Shown here in pieces: positions 44,191-57,478 of a stretch of 64,000 nt of DNA (position 1 is the stretch's first letter; every line of letters begins with the position of its first letter). The notes under the pieces are model-generated. The model searched no databases. It was not told the DNA's origin and saw only the letters and a program-made list of their open reading frames with translations. Source of the stretch: Eustoma russellianum (taxonomy: Eukaryota > Streptophyta > Magnoliopsida > Gentianales > Gentianaceae); assembly GCA_036186865.1 (NCBI GenBank), contig AP025071.1:9841879-9905878 (forward strand), read 5' to 3'. The position numbers and the translations under genes were made by a program.

Positions 44191-45791
44191 TCATTGGGGA
44201 TCCAAGTGTTGGGGTTAGAACACGTAGAAACATAAGTCAACTTGAAGGACATAGCTTAGTCTCACACATAGAACCTAAGAATGTTAAGGAAGCCTTAGGT
44301 GACATATCATGGATAGATGCTATGCATGAGGAATTAAATCAATTCACAAGGAACAACGTATGGGACTTAGTACCTAAACTTGAAGACAAGTCTATCATAG
44401 GAACTAAATGGGTCTTTAGGAATAAAATGGATGAACAAGGAAATATTACAAGAAATAAGGCTAGACTAGTCGCACAAGGTTATAATCAACAAGAAGGAAT
44501 AGATTATGAGGAAACCTTTGCACCCGTTGCACGACTAGAAGCAATTAGATTGTTACTTGCAATTGCAAGTCTAAGTAACATTAAACTCTTCCAAATGGAT
44601 GTCAAGAGTGCATTCTTAAATGGATACATCCAAGAAGAGGTGTTTGTCAAACAACCCCCTGGATTCGAAGATCCAAAGAATCCTAACCATGTTTACAAGC
44701 TTAAGAAAGCTTTATATGGTTTGAAACAAGCTCCAAGAGCTTGGTATGATAGATTTGCAAACTTTCTTATTGCAAATAATTATCAAAGGGGAACCATAGA
44801 CAACACATTATTCCTAAGAAGAAAAGGAAATGATTTGTTGATAGTTCAAATATATGTAGACGATATTATCTTTGGTTCAACTAACCCTACCTTAGTAAAA
44901 GACTTCGAAGAATGTATGAAGTCAGAGTTTGAAATGTCAATGGTAGGAGAGTTGAATTATTTCTTAGGACTTCAAATCAAACAAACCCCTCAAGGAATTC
45001 ACATTAGCCAACTTAAGTATATCAATGATATGATTAAGAAGTTTGGATTTGAAGAGTTGAAACCTACAACTACCCCTATGAGTGTAAGTACCAAACTTGA
45101 TAAGGATGAAAATGGTAAACCTTTTGATGACACACTCTATAGGTCTATGATTGGCTCAGCATCAAGACCTGATATCATGTTTAGTGTGTGTATGTGTGCT
45201 AGGTTTCAATCTTGTCCTAAGGTATCACATTACAATGCAGTGAAAAAGATATTTAGATATCTTAAGCATACACCTCACTTAGGACTATGGTATGATAGAA
45301 ACGCTAAGTTGGAATTACACGCATATAGTGATGCTGATTATGGTGGTTGCAAGTTAGATAGAAAATCCACTAGCGGCACATGTCAATTCATAGGAACCAA
45401 TTTGATCTCTTGGTTTTCTAAAAAGCAAGCTAGTGTAGCTCTTTCTACCACTGAAGCCGAGTATATTGCTTTGAGTTTATGTACTACCCAAATACTTTGG
45501 CTTAAACAGCAACTTAGTGATTTTGGCATTAAAATGAAAAAGATTCCAATTTTCTGCGATAGCACAAGTGCAATCAATCTTTCCCGGAATCCGGTGCTTC
45601 ATTCTAAGGCCAAACACATTGAGGTGCGATACCACTTTCTTCGCGATCATGTTCAAACTGAGGACATAGTGATAAACCATATAAGAACTGATCACCAAAT
45701 CGCAGATATCTTTACCAAACCCCTTAATCAAGCCACGTTTGAAAACTTACGAGCCAAGTTAGGTATGATGACTTACGATACCATTGTATAG
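44191..45791 (+). pseudogene. pol: Copia-B reverse transcriptase and RNase H, after the frameshift
   Basis: Continues pol in another frame from LIIGDPSVGVRTRRN. RT: GTKWVFRNKMDEQG, ARLVAQGYNQQEGIDYEETF, FQMDVKSAFLNGYIQEEV, YGLKQAPRAWYDR and the catalytic box IYVDDIIFGSTN (about 44850-44885). RNase H: Asp in YSDADYGGC, Glu in TTEAEYIALS and Asp in FCDSTSAIN, then HIEVRYHFLRDHV and ADIFTKPL. Near 45157 five codons present in element A (LLYLT between MIGS and SSRP) are missing, a 15-bp deletion in the RT thumb. With the upstream frameshift, this copy is probably not autonomous. Confidence 0.9.
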
Positions 45792-46087
45792 TTCTATTTT
45801 TTTGCATGATTTGCAAAATAAAGGGGGAGATAGCATACATGATTTTAGATTTTAGTTGCTAAGTCATCATTTGGTATAAAATTGCTAAGTCATCATTTGG
45901 TATGAAATGATAAGTTTCAAATGGTTATGAGTTAAGAGTTAAGTATAGGTTAAGGGGGAGAGTATGAGTTGAGGGGGAGCAACATACTACATTTAAAAGT
46001 TGAAAACATTTAATTAAGATTTTGATTATAAGTTGTGACATTAAAATCATGTTATGTTATTTTGAAAATCATCCAAAAGGGGGAGAA
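45792..46087 (+). promoter_or_regulatory. Copia-B 3' untranslated tract with several polypurine tracts
   Basis: The polypurine tract proper, AAAAGGGGGAGAA, abuts the 3' LTR (46075-46087) and would prime plus-strand DNA. Further look-alikes are at 45818-45830 (ATAAAGGGGGAGA), 45951-45960 and 45971-45979. Multiple tracts are a known Sirevirus trait. The tract also carries a 27-bp direct repeat around TAAGTCATCATTTGGTAT (45866, 45893). Confidence 0.85.
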
Positions 46088-48637
46088 TGTTGAGAAATAT
46101 GTTTGGATAATTTTCATAATTTTCAAAGTCATGATTTTAAGTGGTGAATACTTAAAAATGTCACACATGGTGTTATATGTGTAATAGTTGAAAAAGTTGA
46201 CATCGATCTCTCAGGTTGTTGCACATCGATCGATGTCTAGGGTTTTTAGAAATAATTTTCTAAAATGTGTTAAAATGATTGTTTTCATTTGTACATGATT
46301 TATACGTGTTCATTATGTGATTATTATGTGTTTTTGGTGATTATTTTTGTCTTGTGACTAACATGCCTTGGAAGTTTCTACAACTTACCAAAAAGGGCAA
46401 AATTGGTATTTTGAATTTTGTAGGAACATGATATGATGAAAATATTTTAAGGATGTATTCTTATCCTATTTATCATGACAAAGGTGATATCATGAGTATT
46501 TATGACCATCCGGGTCATTTCTGGAGTTTTCTTACACCAGGGGTATTTTGGTCATTTTACCCCCAAGGGTATTTTTGGTATTTTCACTCAAGAAATCTCT
46601 TGATCATATTATTATCTTCATTCTGGAGCTGTGTTATTATTATTTTGAAGATAATATGGTGATCTTATATCTTATTCTCTCAACCGATGATATTATTGAC
46701 TATAGCTGGATATGTGACGATTTGAGATGTCACATTCTATTTTTTCTCGAAGACCCTCTTATATATGTCATAAGAGAACATTTATCATCATTATTCAGAG
46801 ATATTAAAGGTGTAAAGGTGTGGAAATGATCTCAACAGATAAGAAGAAATATTGGGGAATTTCGGTGTTACACGTTGACATAATCTTGTCAAGTGTTATC
46901 TATTTATTTCTTCTTCAAAAATCTGAGTTGCTACACTTATATATATGTGAAAAAACGTGACTAATCAGGTGGACATGATGTGGTATTCATTTTATGAGTT
47001 GGAGACAAGTGGACCAACCAAAAAGGAGCTAGTTGGCAAAATTGCCAACTTGGATTTTTTCTAAATATAGCCAACGGCTATATGGTTTCTTGGAGTATTT
47101 TTCAGTAGATTTTTTGAAGTCAAATGGAGATCTCACATGCCCTATTATGTTGCTTGGAGTTGAGGATAATTTGGTGGTATTATCCTTTCTTATTTTATTA
47201 AAGGAAAATCAAATATATTTGTTGAAAATATTAAAGGTAGCCAACGGCTACTTGTTCAAAGTTGGAGCAGATTTTTTATTTTGAAAATGTCAATTCTCTT
47301 ATGCCTATTATCTTGCCAAAAAGTTGAGAAGATGATGGAGTTGTTATGGTGATATTATCATCTTATTTTCAAGATAATTCCAAGTCATCTTTTAGTTGGA
47401 ATTTTCGGCCACATCATTTTGCCAAGGTGGACCAATCATCGTGTTTTATTTTGCCAAGTGTACAAGGTCAACCAATGATGAGAAGACATTTGGAGTTGAT
47501 GATGAAGATGATGACACATTGGCATTCTTATCTTCAAGGCTCAAATCACACTATAAATAGAGGCAATGGTGAAGAAGATGAAACACACTTGAAGCTCACA
47601 AGCATTCTATAGCTTTCATATTCATCTTCTTGTTCTTGTTGTTGTATTTTGTTGTAGCAAAGTTGTTCTTAATATTTTGGTGAGCTACAAGCCTCTTGAG
47701 CTTCATTTGTAAGATTGATTAGTCATCTTTATAAGGCTACATCAATAGGTGTTAGAGGAGTTGCAACTAAGTGTTGCTTAGAAGGTGATTATCCAAGTCT
47801 TGAATAGGGTTGGTGTATAACCCAAGGATCAAGCTTGGCTCTTGTTGTAAGGTGTTCATATCATAGTGAAATCCAAGGAAAGGTGTTCCTTGGGACTGGA
47901 GTAGGTCACATTGACCGAACCAGGATAAATCCTCGGTGTTCTTCTCTTGTTTCTTTATTTCTGTTTTCTGCCCGTTTTTGACTGCAGTTTTCACTCAACT
48001 TCACACAATTTGAAAAAATAGCTAAACATTTTCAAAATTCGTGATTTTTGGTGGAGTTATACTTCAGACTGTTAGCTTTCATTTGCAACAAGAATCACTT
48101 GATTTGAGCAAGTAAAAGTTAGTCTTTCAGTCTTTGCAAGATAACTGCTCCAATCTGGCTGCAATCTGACCAGTTTTGAGAAACGTTAAATTCTGTATTT
48201 TTCAAGAATTGTTTGAGGTCAGGGCCTTTTGGAAACTTCATCTACACATCCTAAGGAGTGTTTTGATATAAAGATCAACCTTTTTGGTTGAGTATTCAAA
48301 GAGAAACACTATTTTCAAAATCAGCAACATTCTGTCCAATTCTGTCCAGATTGACCATCTAAATCTTTTAATTTGTTTGAAGGGTCAAACGATCTTATTT
48401 TTGTCTGATTTTTGGACAGAGTCTTTTTAACTCATTGAAGTTTAATTCTGGAAAGTTTCATAATTTTTGGAATTGTGTACAATTATTTGTGAATTTTTGA
48501 AAAACGGGTTCTGAATCTGAGTTGGTCTCAGATTCTGTTTTCAAGGGGATTTTAACAAAGGGTTGTAGTGTAATTTCCGCTAAACACTATTCACCCCCCC
48601 CCTCTAGTGGTGTTCATTGCAGGTGCACGGTCCAACA
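46088..48637 (+). repeat. 3' LTR of copia-B (2,550 bp)
   Basis: Nearly identical to the 5' LTR. By eye the differences are about eleven substitutions (for example near 46595, 46609, 46770, 47106, 47723, 48158, 48185, 48391, 48418, 48427 and 48583) plus one C in the run near 48600. TATA box at 47552-47559 and hairpin at 47896-47923. It ends CACGGTCCAACA before the duplication ACACT. Confidence 0.96.
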
Positions 48638-48642
48638 ACACT

Positions 48643-49430
48643 CCCCAACATGACGCTTATTGCAGTGAGAGCAATTTGGGATAGCTGACTGCTGGCCCTG
48701 ATTCTTTGACTGATTCTTTTGAGAACAGCGTTGAAACCGATTTTTTCCTTGTCGTGCTAGGCCTCTTGAGTTTTGCTTTGCGGCTTTGCGGGACCCTCCA
48801 TTCCCTGATGTTTCTCTTCCTCTTTTCTGTCCTATCTCATCACGGTGAATAATATCCCTCTCGATTCTGTAGCAAGCATCCAATAGTGCACCAAAATTGG
48901 TCGGGTTTGCATTGACCAACCAGGTCCTGATCCTAGGGTTTAACCCTCTCTCAAACTTCAACATTTGTCTCCTCATCGTTCATAGTAGATGGGTGGAATC
49001 TTCCCAGGGCTATGAACTTGTTAGCATACTCTGCAACTCTCATTCTTTGCTCTTATACTAATGATTCGAACCCATGTCTCTTCTGCAACTTGACTGATGG
49101 TGGTATGTAAAATTTGTTAAATTCTTGGAGAAATCTTTCCCATGGAATCGGCCTCGGCAGGATTTGCATATTGGCCTTCCACCACTGGTTGGCCTTACCA
49201 ATCAGAAATAGCCGGACAATTTGTGTCCTTATCTCATCCAGCACCCGAATCAGCAGAAGGCTACTTTCGACTTCATTTAACCATTCTTCTGCCTCTTCCG
49301 AGCTAGACTCCCCGCCAAATCTCGGAACATGTGCTTTAGCGGTCGATAGTAGAACCCACTGCTTCCCGGGGGTGACAGTGATGATGTCGGCTTACCGGAC
49401 TGTGATGTCATCTGCACCACGTAGCGTCGG
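48643..49430 (-). pseudogene. gypsy-2 gag, capsid part, broken
   Basis: Reverse strand: capsid-like NQWWKANMQILPRPIPWERFLQEF (about 49200-49130), FERGLNPRIRTWLVNANPTNFGALLDACYRIERDI (48970-48860), a basic stretch, then CSHCNKRHVGEC, where copia-B interrupts at 48642. The zinc knuckles continue at 37738. It has a stop after FESLV (49053-49055) and a frameshift near 48966. It lacks the proline-rich N-terminus of gypsy-1 gag, or has one too diverged to see. Confidence 0.85.
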
Positions 49431-49708
49431 TTTTATTCGAAGTTGACATACCGAGATAAGCGGTAAAACTTTAATTCGTAATTCAATGAAAATTCCAAGT
49501 GGGCATGCAAACAGATACGATACGAATTAAATTCTATAAAATGTCATCAACTAGGGCTTTATCATTAGGTCCAAACCTTAATTTCCAGTCTAAGTCATCG
49601 TAGTCTAAGGTTAACTCTCATCTAAGATCATGACTTAAATCTAAGATCGAACTTAGATTTCTAAAATCATAACTTAGTTCTAAATTCTGCCCGGATCTAG
49701 AGCCTCAG

Positions 49709-49720
49709 CTCTAATACCAT
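49709..49720 (-). other. Primer binding site of gypsy-2, one mismatch
   Basis: Reverse strand TGGTATTAGAGC, one change from TGGTATCAGAGC, just inside the 5' LTR. Confidence 0.85.
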
Positions 49721-49721
49721 C

Positions 49722-52700
49722 TGTAGCGCCCCGCACCCTAGCCTAGCCGGATACGGTGCGTCCGCCGTCCTTCACTACGGAGAGTACCAGGCGTTAGTCC
49801 ATAACATGTCTTGGTCCATAACAAAATATGGGGAACTTCATGCTTACACATTAACAAGTAAGCGAAACCGAGACAGAATAACAACTTTTAAAATAAAAGC
49901 ATCTAAACATCCATCATAGCCTTACAACCATGTTCACAAAATGCGGAAATCCGAAAGTTAATGTTTTCAACATAAGATCATAAAAAGTTCATCCATCATG
50001 ACCATCACGACAAAAACCCTTAAGTCATCCTCCTTTCGCTCTTCTATGGATAAGGAACCCTAGGCTCGTCCTCGATCCATTCGACCCTATTTCTTGCGGG
50101 TTCTAGGAGGAAAAATAAGGGGTGAGTGACAACGTCACCAGCAAGTAAACCATAAATAATCATGAATTAAATGGAAAGTGCATACAAGAACCAAACCCCC
50201 AAAAATTCTTGTTTAGTAACATACTGACCTTCCATCCAATATCCGTAAGTAACCAGCTCATAGCTTATTAAAAATCATAACTTAGGAGATATCAATTCAT
50301 AACATCCTAGCCTAAGTAACAGTGTACCAAGTATTCGACAACCCCTTTATATGCAACATGCATGAGTATGCACATGGGATGCATCGTGATGAATCTGAGG
50401 ATAAATTCTTTCTTTCTTTCTTTCTTTCAAAACATCATCGTCAATAAAAACAAGAGAGTGTTCAGATCTATTCTTTCCGGATCTGAGGCGGTCATGATCT
50501 TCCCTTCAAATCTATTATTTCTGGATCTGAAAACGGTCACATTATCAATCATATTCATCAGGTCTATTCTCTCCGGGCCTGTACGTCATAATCGTCATAA
50601 TCAGGTCTATTCTCTCCAAACCTGTACGGTCATAATCATCACAATAAGGTCTATTCTCTCCGGACCTGTACGGTCTTAATAATCAGATCAATTAACCCCG
50701 GATCTGGAACGGGTTAAGCTGGCCAGAAATAAATGGTACCAATGGAAAGCGTTCTTTTCAAAACCAAATCTTTGCTTTTAAAAATGCTTTTTCATCATTC
50801 ATTATCATAAAATCGGTTTCATGAATCATATAAGTGACAATGATGCAATGTATGATGTGCACTATGCAATTTGTGACAAAACGCATCGCATACATACATG
50901 TATGGTCATGTTCTTTAGGCTGGAATAATTTCCAGAATTATCGTTCCATTTGCTCGTCCTAAAAACCTCATATTCTTGGCCAATTAACATGATTTCTTGA
51001 CATACACATGCATAAGGGCGTCTTTTTTACTCGTCATAAAAGTTTCATAACATTTCGAGACATGTAAGACCCTTAGCTATTAAATTACTAAACAGGGTAC
51101 TGCTGAATTCAGCAGTGCAGTACCCCTCTTTCACCTTTCTTTCAAGCTCAATAAGTCTTATTTAATTTGGGCCAAAACCTGAAAAATACTATAATCATAC
51201 TGAGGGTTAATGTTCATAATCCCAAGCTGTTCGATCAGGTCTACACCGCAAGAACGAAGTCTCCCAACTAGTTTCGTAATTCGGCCCAGTTTTCCAGTTT
51301 CGTAGTGTTCACTTAATTTCAGTAGTTACCCCTTAAAATATTAATTTAAAGATGATTAATTTACATGGACATGCTCCTCTATGTCCTAATTAATTATCAT
51401 AAAATTTATGGAGTAATATAATAACTTTCAAGAGGTCATTTACTCACTTTTCCAAAAACGTGTATGTGCTGACTCTGGAGTGGCCAGTGTTACTACAATT
51501 TTTGTTGTGACCAAACCGTAAGTCCTTTTTCAAAAATTCCAACTTACAGACTTAGTAAACACATAAGTCTAGCATCCTACCAAAAATCAGCCCATTTTCA
51601 TATTTCTAAGATCCATTTTGGGTCAATCAATACGTCACTTAAATTCTGTCCAGTCCAGGAATTTCAGCTTGACCAGTTTTACTAAAAATTCCATTAAGGA
51701 CAAACCATAACTTCTTTTACCAAAATTCCAACTCTCACATTTACTACACAAATAGGGCTAATATCATGCCAAAAATTAGCTTAATTGAATGCTTCTAAGG
51801 TCTCTTTTCAGGTCATACAAAACGTCACATGAATCTGTCCTGTTCCAGTGATTTTTCCCTTTTGTCATTTTACTTACTACAAGTGTTCCAACTTAAGTTA
51901 TTCTTCAAAAATGGATTACTAATCATCAAATACACTTCTTAGCATAAACTTTACAGGTTCTAATACGTTCCAAAGATCACCTACAAATCGCTTCAAAACA
52001 GTTTTGAAAGTTACTCATAGTACACCTTGATTTTGCGTATTTTGTACATAGTAAAGTCTATTCATGGCACAACTAGTTTGTATGCCCCATACCCCCAAAA
52101 CAGCCCGTTTCATACACATGCAAGGGCTTAAATTCCATTTTCATAATGAACATATTACACCTAAGTCATATGATATCCAAGCATTCAACCTATATGCATC
52201 CTTTACCCCACAAATCACAACCTTGCACAAGAACAATATTTACCCCAAACTTTTCATCCCACCATCCCCCTTACATTTTAAAGAAGAGAACTTTGCCACA
52301 TTCATAGTAGACAAGCATCATATTCATACTCAAAAGAGCAAATAATCCATCTTTGAAGAAATCTCATACATGCAAGCCACTTTTCCTAAGGAATCTAAAA
52401 TCTTCATGCTTCACGCTTAACATTTTCCATCTAAGATTAAATCTTAGTAATAACTAGACATTCAAGCATATACTTTCACACACAAGTTAAGAATATTTAT
52501 AGCGTACTTGCCTCTTCGAGCTCAAACCTTTCCTTAGCTTGGAACTTGGATAAAAATGAAGTGAAGTCTCCCTCCTCTTCAACATATACCCCATGGTTTT
52601 AGAGGAGGAAAAAGAACAAATGTTAGTTATTATCTTAAGTGAAAGATAGAACTAAATGGGGGTTAGATTGGCTTACCAAGATGAAGCTTGAATGGTGTTC

Positions 52701-53776
52701 AAACCTCTAAGAAGCTAGTACCACTTAAGAGCTTGAAAGCTTGAACCTAGTGGCCATGGGGGTCATAGTTTTTGAGCAAGAAAGAGTAGCAATGTGAGCT
52801 TCACTCAATGAAAGATATAAAATTCTCTTAAGGAGTTTAGAGTGCACTTACCTAGAGGATTCTTGAGGCTTGAAGGTGAAAAAGATCTTTGACTTCTTGT
52901 CTCAAGTTAGCCGTGTACCTTAAGGGAAAAAGAGAGGGAAGTCTCTTGCTCCTTGTGAACTCTTGAGGGTTGAGGGTAAGAGTGTTCTAGAGTTGCTTGG
53001 AGAGAAATTTTCTTCACTAGGCTAAGTGGTTTAGCCGTTGGGATGCAAGAGGGAAGAATGAGATTACCTTGGCATGGTTAGGCTAATTAGAGTTAATTAA
53101 CTTGAATTACTTTAGCCAACCAAGGTTACTTTAATGCTAACTTGAGTTACTCTATCCAACTAGGGTTACTTTAATGCTAACTTGAGTTACTTTAGCATTG
53201 TGGTTAACATAAAGTAACCATAGTAAGATTTGAAATGTATCTTGGTTATCCTATGGAAGGAATCCAGCGGGTGAGGCATTTAGTGGCCTTTACCATGCTT
53301 GAATTACTTTTTCAAGTGGATTTAATGGAAAGTTATTTGGGTAGTTGCCCCCTTTTTCTTAATTAATTTCCCCATTTTCTTGATTTAAAATATAATGAGG
53401 GAAATCATGAATCCTCTTGGGCTAAAGGGCCGAATTTTTGCGAGGGTTGCGGAGTAAATTTCCCCACTACTTGAAACTCCTTATTGTTATTCGGGCTTTT
53501 TTTAAGAAGGCCCTTAAGATTAACCTCCTTATAATTTGAAAACCCCTCTAAGGCCCTTTTTAAGCCTTGTGGCCGAAATCTCTTAGGCCTTTGGGGTGAA
53601 TTGGCCCCTTCACATGGTCCATAATTTATGCATGACTAACTCTAATATTTGCTTTATCAAAATATAATAAAAGAAGCAATAATAAAACTTAGTAAGATGT
53701 ACTTGAAGGATGCAACTGTCATTAATTCACTTATACAAGTCTCAAGTGCCAGATGATTTTTCTGTTGGGTACAACA
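49722..53776 (-). repeat. 5' LTR of gypsy-2 (4,055 bp)
   Basis: Starts TGTAGCGCCCCGC and ends GGGTACAACA on the + strand. Minisatellite at about 50555-50705. A CTTTCTTTCTTTC run lies at 50408-50428. Slightly longer than gypsy-1's LTR. No convincing ORF; the 281-bp ORF at 52064 is not present in the other LTR copies. Confidence 0.92.
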
Positions 53777-53779
53777 TCA

Positions 53780-55208
53780 ATGATGTATGGGATTTAGTGC
53801 CACGACCACAAGATAAGACCATAATAGGCACAAAGTGGGTGTTTAGAAATAAAATGAATTAAGAAGGTAAAGTTGTTAGAAACAAGGTGAGACTTGTAGC
53901 ACAAGGATATAATCAAGAAGAAGGAATAGACTACGACGAAACATTTGCACCCATAGCACGTTTAGGAGCCATACGACTATTACTTGCTATTGCTTGCATG
54001 AAAGGTTTTAAACTCTATCAAATGGACGTAAAAAGTGCATTTTTAAATGACTTTATACAAGAAGAAGTATACGTGAAGCAACCACCCGGTTTTGAATATT
54101 TGAAATACCCTGATCACGTGTACAAATTAAAGAAGGCACTATATGGTTTAAAGCAAGCACATAGGGCTTGGTATGATCGTTTTGCTACTTCTCTTCTATA
54201 AAATAGATTTAAAAGAGGCACCATAGATAGCACCTTATCCTTGAAAGAAGATAAATAGGATTTACTAATCATTCAAATTTATGTTGATGACATCATTTTT
54301 GGATCTACATCTTATAAACTTCTTAAAGAATTTGAAATTTGCATAAAATCCGAGTTTGAAATGTCTATGGTTGGTGAAATGAATTACTTTCATGGTTTGC
54401 AAATTAAACAAACTAGTAAAGGTATTCACATAAATCAAGTTAAATATGTGAATGACATGATTAAAAAGTTCAATTTTGAGAACTTGAAACCTTCCCCCAC
54501 CCCCATGAGTGTCACCACTAAACTTGATAAAGATGAAAATGGAAAAGACTTTGATAATGCTTTATATAGGTCTATGATTGGTTCTTTGCTTTATCTTACC
54601 TCAAGTAGACCCAAAATTATGTTTAGTGTATGTAAGTGTGCATGTTTTCAAAGCCAACCTAAAGTGTCTCACTATAATACTGTGAAAAGAATATTTTGAT
54701 ACATTAAGCACACCCCTACTTTAGGAATTTGGTATGATAAAAATTGTGAATTTGACTTGCATGCTTATACCAATGCGGATTATGGTGGATGTAAAATAGA
54801 TAGAAAAGACACAAGTGGCACTTGTCAATTTATAGGAAATTCATTAATTTCTTGGTTATCGAAAAAGCAAGCAAGTGTTGCATTATCTACGAAGTTGAAT
54901 ACATGGCACTTAGTCTTTGTTGCACACAACTACCATGGTTAAAACAGCAACTTTCTGATTTCAGAATCACGGTAAATCGTATTCCAATTTATTGTGATAG
55001 TATGATTGCTATAAACTTGTCTAAGAACCCCGTACTACACTCTAAAGCAAAGCACATAGAAGTACGATATCACTTTCTGTATGATCACGTGAATAATGGT
55101 GATATTGTTATAGATCATGTATGCACTGAAGCACAAGTAGCCCATTCACTAAGGCAGTACGAAAATCTACCCTCAAAATTAGGCATGATTTCTGCTGATT
55201 TGATATAG
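53780..55208 (+). pseudogene. Copia A reverse transcriptase and RNase H, broken
   Basis: Continues A pol from 14904 across A' and gypsy-2. RT: GTKWVFRNKMN, VRLVAQGYNQEEGIDYDETFAP, YQMDVKSAFLNDFIQEEVYV, YGLKQAHRAWYDR and the catalytic box IYVDDIIFGSTS (about 54275-54310), then YRSMIGSLLYLTSSRP. RNase H: YTNADYGGC (the catalytic Asp region altered from SDAD), ALST, YCDSMIAIN and HIEVRYHFLYDHV. Stops after KMN (53861), SLL (54199), at 54257 and near 54698, plus a frameshift near 54895, inactivate it. Confidence 0.9.
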
Positions 55209-55445
55209 CTTGATATGCCTTTCCATCTTTACAAGCACTTTTGATTTTATTTTCAAAATAAAGGAGGAGAGAGAGTGCATGATTTAAGGGGGAGCGAGAG
55301 TGATTAATTGCAAAAATCAAGGAGGAGAGAATTCAAAATTCGAAATTTGAAATTCGAATTTTGAATTTGTGCACAATTAGAGGGGGAGCATTTAAATTTA
55401 AATCATGAAATAAAGTTATTCTGTAAATCATCAAAAGGAGGAGAT
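55209..55445 (+). promoter_or_regulatory. Copia A 3' untranslated tract with several polypurine tracts
   Basis: AAAAGGAGGAGA (55434-55445) sits next to the LTR. Similar tracts are at 55255-55270 (AAATAAAGGAGGAGAG), 55286-55295, 55319-55329 and 55379-55389, as in copia-B. An imperfect palindrome of AAATTCGAAATTTG type lies at 55335-55368. Confidence 0.8.
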
Positions 55446-57478
55446 TGTTGAGAAAAAGAGTTTGAGTTATTCACAAAATGCATGACTTAAATAACGTGTG
55501 TTATTGAAATGCATGGCACAGTTTATTACTTGACACATTTTTGTGACAAACTTGCCTTATATACTTTATATATGATGTTGTCGTACTAACAAGCCATGAA
55601 GATTTAAAGCTTACATCAAATGGCAAACATTTGTTGTACTTAAACTATTTTCTGGCGCCACCATTAATGAACTAAACTAGTTCATTGACTGAAGTACTTA
55701 GTTAAATGAACTATGTATTTCATTAAATGGAGATATATTTGGAGAAGGCATGATGGCAACAAACATGGAAATGGAAAGTCTCCTCTCCTTATTATTCACA
55801 CGTTTTATATATATTATATATATACATATTCAGATTTTTAAAAAAAGGCACAATACACATATATTCTGACGTACTACCGGCACGTTACATATATTACGAA
55901 CGTACGTCAACGTCACACCTCTATACTTACCTCATATTTATGAGTATATTCAGGTCTTATATCATATGATATAAGTCTTGGTGATGACAAAATTATTACG
56001 ACACGTTACAAGGTTGTAAATCAAAAATTGTCGTATCGGGTGACAACCGAAACTTCGCCAACTTATCACGTACTTTCCATATATAGATGGCCGCCAGCCC
56101 CTACACTTCAAAAATGGCCACAAATTTCGTGGCTAATATGGTACACTCAGCCATAAAATCATTCCATGTTGGCACACACAAATCACCCCCAATTAAGGCC
56201 AAATTGTAGAGATTTCAAATTCACTTTTTAAGCACATGTGGGCGCCAACTTTAATCAGCCATTAGAGCTGATATTTATGTATATTATGTGTGACATAATA
56301 TATATAACATGTGCAAAAAATTTGAATTTAATCGGAGAAAATTCGCGTAATCGACAAAAGTCGAAAATTCGGTTTTCTACGAACATAACACATGGAACGT
56401 TTTTGGCATGACATGTAGCATGTATCTAGACACTTTTTACATATTCAATACATATTAAAGTGTTCTAGAATATTCAAATTAGGGCTGATTGGAATATACC
56501 ATGTGTATAATTACTATGCACTATTTTACAAAGTTTACAAAAATAAAATTCAGCATATGTTGGAGACTATGTACACGCCTAATGCAGCCTTGGTGGAGCT
56601 TATGTGGAGCTTAGTTGACATCTCAATTGGTGGACAATAGGCCACACAAGGTTAGTGATATAATGGAGGAAGCTACACAAGGTAATATTTCAAACTTTCT
56701 AGCAAATGTAACACATGCTGAAAATTCAGCATGTGAGACATTATGGTGGGCGATTTTTGTGTTAATGTTGATCAATTTGCTTCTCAAAATTCAAGGGATT
56801 GATGTGTAGTAGTATGGTAACATTTCAAAGTCTTGAGAATATAGAACATGCTGACAAATTCAGCATATGAGACAATAGTATGGTAACATTGTCTTGAATT
56901 GTGATAAAATTTGCTTTCAAATTTGAGGGGATTGATTGTATAATATTTGTCAATGTTTTGAACTTCAATTTGGCACATGTTTTGCATTTTATTCTTAGAT
57001 TTTTACATCCACTAAGTGATGACAAATCTCATTTAATCAAGGAGTGCCAAGTAAGCAAGGCCAAGACAATCATCCAATCAAGTTGTGCCAAGTAAACAAG
57101 AAGGTGTCACATCTACACAAGGCATTCTTCCAAGGACTTAAAAGATAATTCTCAAGATGGAGGAGAAGCCTTAGGGGGCGGCCAAGAGCAAATAAAACGA
57201 GGAGAAAAGAGCCATTCAAATGCAAGACAAGTCTCATAATTTTAAAAGTGCAAAAAGACTCTCTACTTTCTTCTTCTACATTTCTTTCTTCTCCTTCCCT
57301 CTCAAGCCTATTGTACTCATATTCAAGATAAGTGAATAGGCTTTGTTCATACCACCATACACGCATCATTGTTGTAAAAGGTTGATCAAGGTGTGATCAA
57401 ACCTTCATCCGTTCAGTGGTGGTGTTCGTGATCATTGTGATTGCTTGTATCGTTTGTAAAGGGTTGGAGTTGGTGTGT
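55446..57478 (+). repeat. Copia A 3' LTR, first part
   Basis: Starts TGTTGAGAAAAAGAG. It matches A' in reverse and, from about 57010, the A 5' LTR at 6025, including the uninterrupted gypsy-1 target CCACTAAGTGATG. It breaks at 57478 for the gypsy solo LTR and resumes at 61426. No gene. Confidence 0.9.

Larger units (their letters stand above)
37744..48637 (+). mobile_element. Young, nearly intact copia-B (Sirevirus-like), 10,894 bp
   Basis: Two LTRs of 2,549 and 2,550 bp differ at about eleven bases and one C-run by eye, so insertion was recent. Target duplication ACACT at 37739-37743 and 48638-48642. Order: LTR, primer site, gag with an internal GT-AG segment, protease, integrase, RT, RNase H, repeated purine tracts, LTR. 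The RT box YVDDIIFGSTN, the long coiled-coil gag, the initiator-Met primer and the multiple purine tracts support the Sirevirus (SIRE/Maximus) lineage. Pol has one frameshift and RT a 15-bp deletion, so this copy probably needs help from another. Confidence 0.95.
35118..53776 (-). mobile_element. Ty3/gypsy element gypsy-2 with an internal deletion and nested copia-B
   Basis: Full 5' LTR (49722-53776), primer site, gag, protease and RT, joined by deletion to a 933-bp remnant of the 3' LTR (35118-36050). RNase H, integrase and most of the 3' LTR are gone. Flanks are ACAAT (35113-35117) and TCAAT (53777-53781), a duplication with one change. Copia-B (37744-48637) sits within the nucleocapsid region of gag. 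RT motifs (FIDDILIYSPDEESH, FSKCEFWLRSVAFLGHVIS) suggest the Tekay/Del chromovirus group. Confidence 0.9.
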
